A stretch of DNA of 22,594 nt from Welwitschia mirabilis (Eukaryota; Gnetophyta; Gnetopsida; Welwitschiales): the NCBI GenBank assembly GCA_051453625.1, contig JBOZIK010000001.1:254946762-254969355 (forward strand), read 5' to 3'. Positions within the stretch are counted from its first letter, which is position 1. Every line of letters begins with the position of its first letter. Below are positions 1 to 10,080 of the stretch, piece by piece. Position numbers and translations under genes: made by a program. A model generated the notes under the pieces. The model saw only the letters and a list, made by a program, of their open reading frames with translations. It searched no databases and had not been told where the DNA came from.

Positions 1-751
1 AATGTAGAAATAAAAGTAGAAGGAGAAATGTCATTTGAGGTTTTGCATGGTAATAAAAGTGAAATAGATGGAGAAACATGTAGAGACTCTTTAAGTTGGT
101 TTTTTTCATTGAAAGGTATAACTCTATTCTTTATTAAATTTATTTGATTTTTAATTGATTCGTCTTTATTCCTCTCCTTCTTATTGTTGACTTCATCATT
201 ACTTATTTAAATTCTCTCTTCACTTTCTTCATTATGTTCTTTGATCATATCTTCCTCTGTTTCATTGTCTTTATTGATATTATTAATTATTTATTACTCT
301 TCTTTATTTTTATTTTGTTAAGGATTATTTTTTTCTAAGTTGGTGGATTCCTTAAAAAGATCATTAAAAATATTATAGAAAGAAAATTTCTTATTGTTTT
401 TGTTATGTAATGGGAGATTTCCTAAAATTTCCTGAGTTGACTCTTCTTCCTCCCTATTGAATATCTTGTTAATTCTAAACTATAATCCTCATTTTCAATT
501 ATTAAGTTGTAGTTATTAACTATCGTCTCAGACTATTGTCCAGATGACATGAGTGGACAACTTCCTCTAGAATGTAAATTCTTCACTGCTTTTGTTTTAT
601 TACTTAAATTCTCCCTTAATCTCATATGTTGAACTTCTTTTAAAGATAAGTGAAAACTAGTAATATGATCTAATATTTCAATAAAATCATCATCATGTTC
701 TTCCTTACTATCCTCATTAATTTGTTGCATGTTATTATTTTTAAATTCATG

Positions 752-1782
752 AGATTCATTAGAAGGAAAAATATAATCATTTTGTTCATCATGGATTAAA
801 GAATGTTTAATTTTTTCATGAGTTAATTCTTTTGTTTTGTCTTCATTTTCTAATAGGAATTGAATGGAATTATAAGCTAGCCTATCATTTGAGAAATAAT
901 TATTTTCATCCTTATTGTCAAATAATGGAGTTAAATCATTACTATTTTTATTTTGTTATCCATCTCCTAATAAGTATAATGTTTTAGNNNNNNNNNNNNN
1001 NNNNNNNNNNNNNNNNNNNNNNNNNNNNNNNNNNNNNNNNNNNNNNNNNNNNNNNNNNNNNNNNNNNNNNNNNNNNNNNNNNNNNNNNNNNNNNNNNNNN
1101 NNNNNNNNNNNNNNNNNNNNNNNNNNNNNNNNNNNNNNNNNNNNNNNNNNNNNNNNNNNNNNNNNNNNNNNNNNNNNNNNNNNNNNNNNNNNNNNNNNNN
1201 NNNNNNNNNNNNNNNNNNNNNNNNNNNNNNNNNNNNNNNNNNNNNNNNNNNNNNNNNNNNNNNNNNNNNNNNNNNNNNNNNNNNNNNNNNNNNNNNNNNN
1301 NNNNNNNNNNNNNNNNNNNNNNNNNNNNNNNNNNNNNNNNNNNNNNNNNNNNNNNNNNNNNNNNNNNNNNNNNNNNNNNNNNNNNNNNNNNNNNNNNNNN
1401 NNNNNNNNNNNNNNNNNNNNNNNNNNNNNNNNNNNNNNNNNNNNNNNNNNNNNNNNNNNNNNNNNNNNNNNNNNNNNNNNNNNNNNNNNNNNNNNNNNNN
1501 NNNNNNNNNNNNNNNNNNNNNNNNNNNNNNNNNNNNNNNNNNAGATTCATTAGAAGAAAAAATGTGATCATTATGTCTATCATGGATTAAAGAATTTTCA
1601 AATTTTTCATGAGTGGATTATTCATCTAAATTACCTAGTGGTAAACATAAACTATGGATATAATATAATACCTCAATATTATCATTTAATAAATGGTCAT
1701 CCTCATTCTTATTATTGAAAGATTGAGTTAAGTTATTGTTATCTTCCCTTTGCTCATCTTCTAATGAGTAGCACATTGAAGT
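752..1782 (-). repeat. Tandem protein-coding repeat flanking the gap
   Basis: The segment starting at 752 (agattcattagaagg) and the one starting at 1543 (agattcattagaaga) are diverged copies over about 235 bases. Translated on the minus strand both show the pattern THEK...SLIHD...ND.IF.SNES, preceded by a shared LT..F.NK.E...ND part. A weaker third copy of the (D)IE(V/I)L...I.S part is visible in the protein encoded near 640-700. The unit is about 63 codons; the gap could hold further units. Confidence 0.7.
988..1542. other. Assembly gap (555 N)
   Basis: An unbroken run of N inside the element C gag-like frame. The sequences on its two sides (752-987 and 1543-1782) resemble each other, so the gap probably sits in a tandem repeat that did not assemble. 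The true length is unknown, so reading frames cannot be joined across it. Confidence 0.99.
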
Positions 1783-2020
1783 TTGATCTAAAATTTTATC
1801 TTATATTTGAAATCAAGAATCATTATCATTTTTTTCTAAGTTCTCCTCATTTTTCTCAAGGTAGGATGAAGTGGAGTAGGTTTGAGGATGTTGTATTATA
1901 AGAAAACCTTAATTTTGTAATAGTATGTATTATAATATTTCAACCAATTTTTCTAGGTTTTTATTGGTATTTTCTTGTCTCTTTATTATTTCATTAATCA
2001 TTCCTTTCATTAAACCATCT

Positions 2021-2080
2021 TCTTCCTCATAGTAGTTCATGGGAGATGATTCTTCTTCATAGTAATGCATGGGAGATGAT
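2021..2080 (-). repeat. 30-base tandem duplication in the gag-like frame
   Basis: Two adjacent 30-base copies (2021-2050 and 2051-2080) differ at only a few bases. On the minus strand they encode ESSPMNYYEEE and ESSPMHYYEEE. The period is a multiple of three, so the duplication keeps the reading frame. Confidence 0.85.
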
Positions 2081-2387
2081 TGGGATTGATAAAAATATTA
2101 TAAGAAGTTTGTCTAAATGATGTGGAATCCCTAAAATATGGTGAAATTCCTATAATATTAAAAACTTTTATTATCACTTGGATATGAAGTTTGAAAAATA
2201 GAGGAGGAAGAATAAGATTGTTGAAAAGAGAAAGAGGTACAATTCCTATTCTTAACATCATTTTGTATCATTCTCATCCTTTCTACAAAAATTTTTAAGG
2301 TGTTTTCTTACTAGTATTCTTAGAATTTTTTAAGTGTCTCCTCTTTTCAACAAGAATTTCCCTAAGAATTCTTTTATCACTAGTCAT

Positions 2388-3247
2388 TGAAGCAATTAAG
2401 ATTAAGAAGAAGGAGATAAGAGAATCTGATTAAAGATGAAGATAAGTACACAATGAAGATCAAGTTTCCAATTTCTTTTATGTTTCATCAAATTTGTTTG
2501 GATCCTTAACACTAAAAAAAAAACAAATGTATAATGGCTATCATCTTATAAATTATCTTCTAGAAAATTTTCTTTTATAGAATTGGATTAAAAAAATGTA
2601 ATTGAAAGGAATATTATATGTACTTGGAGATTATGTACTTTCTTCTATTTTGAAGTTGACCATTCTTTTTCTCATGTTCTCTTCTATCAGCAGCCTTTCT
2701 CTTTGATCTTTTTCTTCTAAATTGACCATATCATCACATCCTTCAAATAGAAAAAAACAGAAAAAAAATGAAAAAACAACTAACAATTATCCTTCTACTT
2801 GTGGGAAGGCTTTAACTCACTGGTATATTGGCCTCTTCAATAAGCTTCAGCTCATTTGAGAGTATGATATTTAGAAGAAAGACTTACAGCTACTTATAGT
2901 ATTTACTGTTAATCATAAATATGGATTGTGGGAGATGCACATTCAAATAGAAATCCTTTGGCTCTATTAACAACGAGGAGACGACAAGTATTTTTCTATC
3001 ATTAAAAAAATAAAAAAGAAAATTTACAAGATAAAAATAAATTCATAAATCTATGTCATTATTCTCAATGTCATGAGGATGATAGAGAGGATGACAAGCT
3101 GTTATTATAGCCTAAGAAAATAAAAAAACACAAACTAAAACCCTATAAATTTTAAATAAAAGTAGAACATCTCTATGGTTAAATATCTAAACTAAGATTT
3201 GATTTAGTTACCCAAGTAATGATGATCCTCATGCTTCTTAATAGTCT
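2388..3247 (-). other. Untranslated leader of element C
   Basis: This stretch lies between the primer-binding site and the first supported gag-like ATG, as expected for a retrotransposon leader. I see no long open frame; a short Lys/Arg-rich open stretch on the minus strand around 2640-2740 is not long enough to call. It carries A-rich runs near 2510 and 2755. Packaging or dimerisation signals may lie here in such elements, but none can be identified. Confidence 0.5.
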
Positions 3248-3266
3248 TCCCTAGCAATGGCACCAA
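3248..3266 (-). promoter_or_regulatory. Primer-binding site of element C (tRNA-Asp type)
   Basis: On the minus strand the sequence reads TTGGTGCCATTGCTAGGGA, two bases inside the LTR end. It resembles the complement of the 3' end of plant tRNA-Asp, which primes minus-strand DNA synthesis in many plant Ty3/gypsy elements. The differences from a perfect match are all C-to-T or G-to-A changes at CG dinucleotides. The site fixes the element's orientation: LTR to the right, internal region to the left. Confidence 0.85.
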
Positions 3267-3932
3267 GATGTTATTTATGTCTTATTGAATCTTATCAATC
3301 AAAATATATATTATAAGATACGACACTTTAGTATAGATGGAAGTGATCCAAATGTCATAAACTCATTAAAGGCATGTGGGAGAAGACTGAGAATTGATTT
3401 CCAATGAAATATTGTATTTTAAACTTAAGAATAGTGTAGGAAATAAAGATGAACATAATGCAAGTGTAACTAAACCTAGATGAACACCTATCTGATTGTC
3501 GAATCGATGTATTAGGAAGATTGACCCTGTATAACCTAAATTAGCCAAGAAGACTATCACTAACTAAGACTAACTTAAGCTATCAGGTGAGTCAAATAAA
3601 GTGCAATGCAAAATGAATCTAAACTATTGTCATCAACCTTAATAAAGGTTACCCTTAAGACCTATATTGTTAAAAATATTATCACTGGATCATTAACAAC
3701 ATAAACCATAAGGGAAATCAATAGTATAAATATATAAAAAATAAATAGAGTTTTCTATTAAGAATCAAATTAACATCTAGCTTATAAAATAGCCAAGCCT
3801 TAATGGAGGATGCACACCCCTTTACCAAAGAAACATCTTTCTAAAACTTAGAAGATGGATCTCCCACCCTTCGATCTTCTATCACGAGAATGTCGGGTGC
3901 ATCAAAAATGGATAGGAAGATTAAGAGAAGGG

Positions 3933-3942
3933 TTTATTTATA
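3933..3942 (-). promoter_or_regulatory. TATA-like box in the element C LTR
   Basis: The minus strand reads TATAAATAAACCC from 3942 leftwards, a good plant TATA box. In an LTR it would place the transcription start (U3/R border) about 30 bases further along, near 3905. Promoter activity is inferred, not shown. Confidence 0.5.
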
Positions 3943-4050
3943 CAACATAGAAGGCAAAACCATCACTCAAAGTGCACTAAAAAACATGCTTTAATCTAAG
4001 AAAGAAATGGATGAAATGGATGAAAGTCAGCTAGCCAAAGTGTCATTCTA

Positions 4051-4234
4051 ATTATCGTGGAGATAACGAAGGGGATGATGGATTTGTATCCTTCATGTTA
4101 TGGGGACAACATGGAGTCCAACACCCTTAGAAAAGAGGTCTTTAATGGTTCTAGCTCTAATCCCTATCAGCATCCAATGTGGCATGTGCAAGGCTATTAT
4201 CCTGACTATCGTGGGGATAATAGTAAGGATGACA
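4051..4234. repeat. Repeated segment in the U3 of the element C LTR
   Basis: attatcgtggagataacgaa at 4051 and ctatcgtggggataatagta at 4206 are two copies about 154 bases apart, with weak similarity continuing on both sides. Repeats upstream of LTR promoters can act as enhancers; here that is only a possibility. Confidence 0.5.
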
Positions 4235-4465
4235 TTCTTTCTTATCTTTTAAAATTACAATAATTTAGCTCTAGTATCATTGATCTTCCTAAAAATCCCT
4301 GAGCATCAAAAAATACTTGAAATGCCTCTAAATATGCTAAGAATTATGTATTTTAGTTATCATCCATCAACTCTACATAATCCGTTGAATTGCATCTAAG
4401 CCTATATAAATGTCCGACAAAATAGCTCATACTACCCCATAAAATGCATACAATTTGGCATTACA

Positions 4466-4740
4466 TAAATCCATACATCCTTAGAAAGATATTTAATGAA
4501 GAAAAGCTAGTTTTTCTTTGTGACTCATACTTGTAGTTTTTCCTAGGAAAATTAGTCACTAAGTGGAAAGGAGGATTTTTAATATAAAGGTTTTTGCCTC
4601 ATGGAGTACTTCTTCAAAAAAAAAAAACCCCAGAAACCATTAACTATTTAAAGTTAATAGATACCACCTAAAGCACTATAATTTACCTATTCTAGTGGCT
4701 TATGAACTTATAAGGCTTACTAATCTAGGTTAATAACCTT
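4466..4740 (+). pseudogene. Integrase C-terminal remnant of element D (Ty3/gypsy)
   Basis: Translation of the plus strand gives FFLGKLVTKWKGGFLI, a stop, then RFLPHGV and a few more residues. This matches the same region of element A (minus strand, about 19780-19995) and the GPF-type end domain of plant Ty3/gypsy integrases, which binds DNA. The alignment with A starts abruptly next to the element C LTR, so C appears to have been inserted in this integrase, and the rest of D lies beyond the left edge. The first few bases (taaat) are a candidate target-site duplication, but the second copy is not in view. Stops and an A-run at 4616-4627 show it is dead. Confidence 0.75.
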
Positions 4741-5300
4741 AAACAAAAATCAACACTAAGTGTCTCATTGTCATCTAAGTAATAGTTGAAATTAAGTATA
4801 CTTATGGGTTTTTAAGGAAGAATTGCACTTATTTTTAGTTTGATAGTTAAAGCTACATTTACTTAAGGTCTTTAGTTTTAGTGAAACTTGATTAATAAGG
4901 TGTAATCTTCCTTCATATATTTCTTTAATTCTCAAGCCTTTAATGGGGACAATATTTGATTTAATTATACTAATGAGTCAATGACCCCTCTAAATGTGCA
5001 TAAAAATAAATATAAAAGGATGAAGAAAAGAAAATAATATATCTCTTATCTAAATACATATAAGATCACTTAATTAGATTTATTTAGATACATTGGAATT
5101 AGCTCTAATGATCTAATTACAACATAATCAACTACAACAGGGCTATAGACACCCACTAGTAATGCAACATTGAATTTTGCATAAAATAATATTTTTTACT
5201 TATTAGAATAAAATGTCACAACACTTGATGCTCAATTTAATATAGGGGCTTAAACTAAGAACATATACAATGGTAAAAACAAAAATTAAAAATTAGTAAA
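4741..5300 (+). other. Post-integrase region of element D
   Basis: No open frame is visible, but the segment aligns with the minus strand of 19137-19780 of element A nearly throughout, including shared stretches such as cccctctaaatgtgcataaa and aataatatatctctt. In Athila-like elements this place can hold an extra env-like frame; I see no trace of one. A polypurine tract should lie just before the LTR, but the candidate is weak. Confidence 0.55.
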
Positions 5301-7284
5301 TGTGGGAATCAAAGGCTTTCTGTGATTTGTATCTTTTAACTTTCATACTTGTCATTTACTAATGCTTTCTTAAATTCATATAAGATACTCTATCGAGACT
5401 GTGCTTAGTTGATTGTGAGATCTACTAGAAATACAAAATTATACTAAAGGCATTTAACTTATAATAGTTAACTTATTTGTTTATTAATTTATGGTTTAGT
5501 CCATTTACACATTTTTCATCTCCCTTCCACTCTACTTCACTTCACCTCATTTCAGCTCATACCCATTTTCATGAAAAATAATTCATAAGACATAAACTAT
5601 TTTTATCAATCAAACTTTTACTTAGCAGTGTTTTACATTAGTTAGTATTTTACTCTTCATAGATTAGCTACACTATTTTGCATGGATTTTAATAAAAAGG
5701 CTCATTATGATCTTTCTAAAAACTTTAATCTCAAAATAACTAAAATGCTTTCCACCATACAACTTAGGACAAAGTTTAGTTTTGATTAGGGAGTAAAACA
5801 TCTAACTTCATGACAAAATTTTTATATTAAAGTTTTAATTATAGAAAATTGGTTATAAAATTTTCAAAATTATATCATTTGCATACTTAAGTGGTTTTCA
5901 CATAAACAAGTTTTCCATGTTTAACCATTTCATTATTAACTTTTTACTAAGGTAATAGCGAAAAATGATTAGGGATATGTTAACATGTATAAATTGACAT
6001 TATAATTAAGTTAAATGACTAATTAATCAGAATGGAAGATAATAATACAATTGATTTTATCAAAAAACTATGTCTTCTATTTGTTTTTACATTAACTATG
6101 AAATTATTGGTCTCCCATGACATTTTTAGAATATTTATGCTAAATTAAAGGACATCACATAAAATAAATATCATTAGAGTTAAAAAGTCAATGTTGTCAT
6201 TGAAGCACACTAGAACTATTAGAATTCCTATCTAAAATGCCTTTAAACTCATGTTTTTGGCTTATCATGGAGGAGTAAAATAGATGTAGGTATGGTCCAA
6301 ATCCAAAGCCACATAAAAATTAACTTACATCCTTAACAACACATAGTGGTAATGACAAGGACTCATAGAGAAACATGTGGCATTACTAAGTAGGGTGATG
6401 GTGAAGACACATGGTTGTGATAGCAGTCAAGAGTAGTATTAGCATCTAGAAGCCCAGTGTTGATGTCATCATGACAATCTCTAGTAATTATAAAACATGA
6501 TAAACTACTCTACTTAATGTCATAAGTATGTAACTATCCACCTAACGCTATAAGCAAAGAGATTCTAACTTGAATGATTTATTGTATCATACTTGATTTT
6601 AAAGAATTATAGAAACTTAAATCATCAATTGCAATGCATTCAAAGAAACCCTTTAGGAAGTGAGCTAGTCTTTAAGAATTGTTGAGGAGTTCTTCTAGCA
6701 TGTTTCTTTCATCACTATAAAGTTTTCTTTTTTGTGATACATAATTTTTTACTTTTGTTTTCAATTCATGAGTAACATTATGATTATAATGCTTAGATAG
6801 CAACTTAACAATTATGATTCTTTTCATATAAGTAAGCTCTTTTAACATTTAGTCTAAGTCTTTTAACTTTATAGATTTTAAGTACTTAGAATGCTTACCT
6901 TTTATTATTATTTAAGGCTTTAAAAATAAAGTGGCAATTGAGTTCACTATTATTCATATGATGTATGAGATTATTTCACCACTATCCGATTCCAAAACAC
7001 TTGATGGTTTTAAGTGTATTATAGGAAATCATTAGATAACATTGGACTAAATGATTAGAAAAAGAATTGGTGAAGCCTAGAAGCTAGCTTGCTTCTCTTC
7101 TTTTTCAAGTCAAATTTTAAAATACAATACTAAAATCACATCTTTTGCTTCTTTTCTTTTCTTAAATTTTTTAACTTACATTAAATAGTGTAAACCTTCT
7201 AAACTAATACCCATGCTATTCCTAAGAAAAGAACAATTCTGAGTGTAAATTCAGATAAATATTAATATTGTAAAATGATGAACA
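5301..7284 (+). repeat. 3' LTR of element D (about 2.0 kb)
   Basis: The segment aligns over its whole length with the minus strand of the LTR at 17118-19136. The left end (TGTGGGAATC) is chosen as the TG nearest a shared purine-rich stretch and is uncertain by up to about 300 bases. The right end (GATGAACA) is where the alignment stops; no primer-binding site follows, as expected for a 3' LTR. Shared landmarks include a decayed pentamer run near 5525-5555, the conserved atttttcatctc and the stretch around 6930-7140. The TATAAAAGG box seen in the other copy is not preserved here. Confidence 0.7.
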
Positions 7285-8040
7285 ATAGTTCAGTACCAAG
7301 AAGAACTTATTTGATAAGTGGATGCATTCATTATGCAAAATGCTTCCATCTCACAAGCCACCTCCAAGTAAAGAAGATGAATAGATGTGATTTATAAAGG
7401 AGTATTTATAGATTTCAATTAGCAGTTATAGTTGCTAAATAGTTATAATAATAGGGAGGCTATTACAATGTAAATTTAGTAATATATTAAATGATTATTT
7501 ACTAGTTATAAATCATCATCCAACTAGATTTACTCTAGACAATATAAAAGGATGATATATCTAATTATCCATGTTAAATAGTGCATTAATGTCTTGTCAT
7601 ATCAACATATTTAAATTCGTTCAAAAGATTTTATCTCCCGTCTATCTAAATGACTAGGGAATGAATTAAGCTCTAACATCTACTACTTGATCTTCAAACA
7701 ACCATGATTTATTAGAATAAGTTCATAGATCCAATGTATTAAGGGCATCTATAATGCATCTCCAATGATAGTGTCAGCTCCATTCATTGAGGTAAAGATG
7801 TTTGCTTAAGATCCTATTATGTTGTTGAATCTTATTACTATCTCATCAATTGTCTATTAAAGATCTATTAATGAGGTTATGATATATCATGCTCAAAAAA
7901 ATTCAGAAAGGATCATAAATGCGAAAGAATTATGCCATTTTAATGATCTATAATAAATCATCTTTTGATATAACTTCATTGAAAGCATACTAAATAAGCT
8001 TAAAACATACTTCATAATAAGATTAAATACAATGAATTTA
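7285..8040. other. Unassigned AT-rich sequence right of element D
   Basis: No open frame or recognisable domain on either strand. It begins where LTR similarity stops. Some stretches (7380-7460 and 7600-7860) are less AT-biased than the rest and could be the LTR of another unrecognised element, but I see neither ends nor a primer-binding site. Nothing further can be supported. Confidence 0.4.
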
Positions 8041-8060
8041 ACTTTGAAACACTACAATAA

Positions 8061-8095
8061 GGAATTTTCTCATTATTATTTCATGAGAAAACTCC
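8061..8095. repeat. Short inverted repeat (hairpin)
   Basis: ggaattttctcat (8061-8073) and atgagaaaactcc (8083-8095) are reverse complements at 12 of 13 positions with a 9-base loop. It lies directly after the bases CACTACAATAA (8050-8060), which resemble the start of a CACTA transposon, but no matching end was found. Confidence 0.6.
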
Positions 8096-8757
8096 ATTTT
8101 CAAGACTAAGAAAATATTTTATACATTATTATTATTTGCTATATCATTTTTATTATAGTTAATGAAATTTAATTTTTGATTAGATTTTCTTTTTTATTTT
8201 TATATTGATGCCTTTGTGATTCCCTAGATTTAAATACTCAATTTTAAATGTTATTTTTTATTTAATTAAATTTTATTCCTTTAATGATTTATTAGGGTTT
8301 ACTAGGTAAGTAGTTGATGTAATTGACTTATAACATTTATTATGATTTTTTTCCTACATCGCATTTAAAAATGATCCATTTTTAAATGGTAGTAATACTT
8401 CTATACATCAAAAATTTTATTGTTTAATTTAATAACATTCAATATTGGGTAAATGATTTATAACTTACCATTAAAATCTCATTTATTAAAAATAAATAAT
8501 TAAAGAAATATTAATTATTCTTGCATTTTCCTTTATTTAGGATTATTGGATGGTTTTTCTTATGAATGATCATTAGTATTGTTTATAACAAGAAGATTTG
8601 TTTATTGTTGTCCTACTTCTTTTAGTTATTTGATTTGATTTAAATGAATGATTATAAGTTTTAAAATACTCTTATAATCCTTATGAAATAATAATAATTT
8701 TGATTACTTGTATTAAAATTTACAACATTAGGTTTCAATTTAAGATTTCTACCCTTT

Positions 8758-8869
8758 ACCTTTGGAGTTAGAACATATGTCTACTTGAAAATAGAGCATA
8801 TCTGAAAGTAGTTACCTTTGTAGTTAGAACATATATCTCCTTGAAAATAGAGTATATACTAAAGTATGA
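8758..8869. repeat. 56-base tandem duplication
   Basis: Two adjacent copies, 8758-8813 and 8814-8869, each starting acctttg.agttagaacata and containing ccttgaaaatagag or a close variant. They differ at several positions, so the duplication is not recent. No coding role is visible. Confidence 0.8.
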
Positions 8870-10080
8870 AAATATTAAAGTTCATTTTGATTATCATTTA
8901 ATACCATTTTCAAAAGTTCTAATATTAGTTTTCATATTTATTAAGGGTTTATGAGTGCAAAGTTTTAGAATAGAAACTCTATTATTATATTTTATATGAA
9001 GATATGGATTGTATTATTTTTATTAGATGAAATATACTACTTTTATCCTTAATATAATTAGTTAAATAATCATCTTCTAGAAGTTTATTAATACTTAGTG
9101 AATTTGTTTTAAGTTTATGAATAAGAAAAACATTCTTCAATGTAAGTTTTTTAATTAGATATCATTAACATGAATTACTTTAGATTTAAACTATTATCAA
9201 GGGTAATGAAATGATTTATTTTTATTTATGTTTACTTGGGAAAAGTTGAAAATTTTTAGTTAATACATGAGGAATAATAACCATCCTTAGTATTAATAAT
9301 AAGAGTGAAAAAGATTTATAATTGAAATAAAATTTTTTAATACTATTATCATTGTTGTTATTATTTGTAATATTATTGGAATTTTTTAAACTCATTGATA
9401 GTTCTAGGATGAATGCTTTATTTTATCTTTTCAAAACTTAAAATATTTCTTATTCTTTATTTTATTCTTGAAGTTTCTTCCATGATTCTCATTTTATGTT
9501 TTTCTTTCTAAACCAACATGTTCTACTTCATTTTTAGTTTAAATTAAGTTTATAATAGTTTTATTGTATGTTTTATGAAGATTTGAAAAGTGCTTGCTTG
9601 GTATGACACATATGATGATGTGTTACATTCATTTATCATCTAGATTATGTCATTATAATTTCTTTCCTTTTTTTTTTGATATATATATAACTAAGATATT
9701 TCATCACCTTTTATTTTTAGGATATAAGTTTTCACATGTGATGATTACTTCTTGATTATGTTTGTTAAAAGAAATTCTTTTTCAAGATTGAATCAAAGAT
9801 TCCTAGTAGTATTCTCTAGATCTCTCATAGGTAGTATCTATTCTTCAATAGTTATAATTATTAAGGTAGATGATACATTTTTTTCTTTATTCTTATGATT
9901 TATTATGACTTCGATAAGATACTCTGTACATCCTTGCCTATTCACTAGACTGAGCTTGGTTATCTTTCAAATATTATAGGTGGTATATGGTTTTACTTGA
10001 TATTTAGCTACTAAAACTACACTACTTATCATATATGGTTTTTTTTTCAATTCTTTTGATATGTTTTAATTAACTATTTC

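Larger units (their letters stand above)
1..2387 (-). pseudogene. Decayed gag-like reading frame of element C, acidic and internally repetitive
   Basis: This is the first reading frame downstream of the element C LTR and primer-binding site, so by position it is gag (the particle protein). I chose the ATG at 2387, which opens MTSDKRILREILVEKRRHLK; a frameshift near 2310 leads into a frame that can be followed from about 2290 to the N gap, broken only by stops. That frame has a Ser-rich part, two copies of ESSPM(H/N)YYEEE near 2021-2080, a charged helix-like stretch, then Asn/Asp/Glu-rich repeats. Left of the gap the frame is open from 987 to 533, meets a stop, and continues with another shift near 455 into an acidic Lys/Glu/Asn-rich part reaching the window edge. 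I see no zinc knuckle, protease or RT. I do not recognise the protein family; 'gag' is inferred from position. The real end lies outside the window. Confidence 0.6.
3269..4465 (-). repeat. 5' LTR of element C (about 1197 bases)
   Basis: The left end is placed by the adjacent primer-binding site and the right end by the point where element D integrase homology resumes. Both limits fall on the canonical dinucleotides: minus strand TGTAATGCC... to ...ATAACA. Inside, on the minus strand, there is a TATA-like box near 3933-3942 and a promoter-distal region with a repeated segment (4051-4081 and 4204-4234). It shares no obvious similarity with the A/B/D LTR, so C is a different family. The partner LTR is outside the window. 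Short open frames in it on either strand (3366-3560, 4057-4263) are not believed to be genes. Confidence 0.8.
4470..7284 (+). repeat. Left arm of a large inverted repeat with 17118-19995
   Basis: Integrase end, post-integrase region and LTR of element D match the reverse complement of 17118-19995. By eye the arms differ at roughly 10-25 percent of positions depending on the stretch, with several small indels. About 9.8 kb separates the arms. The simplest explanation is two independent insertions of one family in opposite directions. Confidence 0.75.
8041..10080. other. Unassigned T-rich non-coding sequence
   Basis: No coding frame is supported. The plus strand is T-rich (a sampled line at 9001 has 29 T and 21 A). 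It contains a 13-base-arm hairpin at 8061-8095, a 56-base tandem duplication at 8758-8869 and a short (TA)n run near 9680. If any transposon remnant lies here it is too decayed for me to identify. Confidence 0.4.

Noticed and set aside
915-1583. Long open frames on both strands across the gap
   Set aside because: They consist almost wholly of N and have no meaning.
2037-2261. A 74-codon open frame on the minus strand
   Set aside because: It is in a different frame from the gag-like sequence, which covers the same bases and has the repeat-bearing composition.
3366-3560. A 64-codon open frame on the minus strand
   Set aside because: It lies in the transcribed part of the element C LTR, between the TATA-like box and the primer-binding site; no known domain.
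4057-4263. A 68-codon open frame on the plus strand
   Set aside because: It lies antisense in the U3 of the element C LTR and overlaps the U3 repeat; no known domain.
9600-10080. A possible copia-type pol remnant
   Set aside because: Translation in the frames tried gave no readable integrase, RT or RNase H motif.
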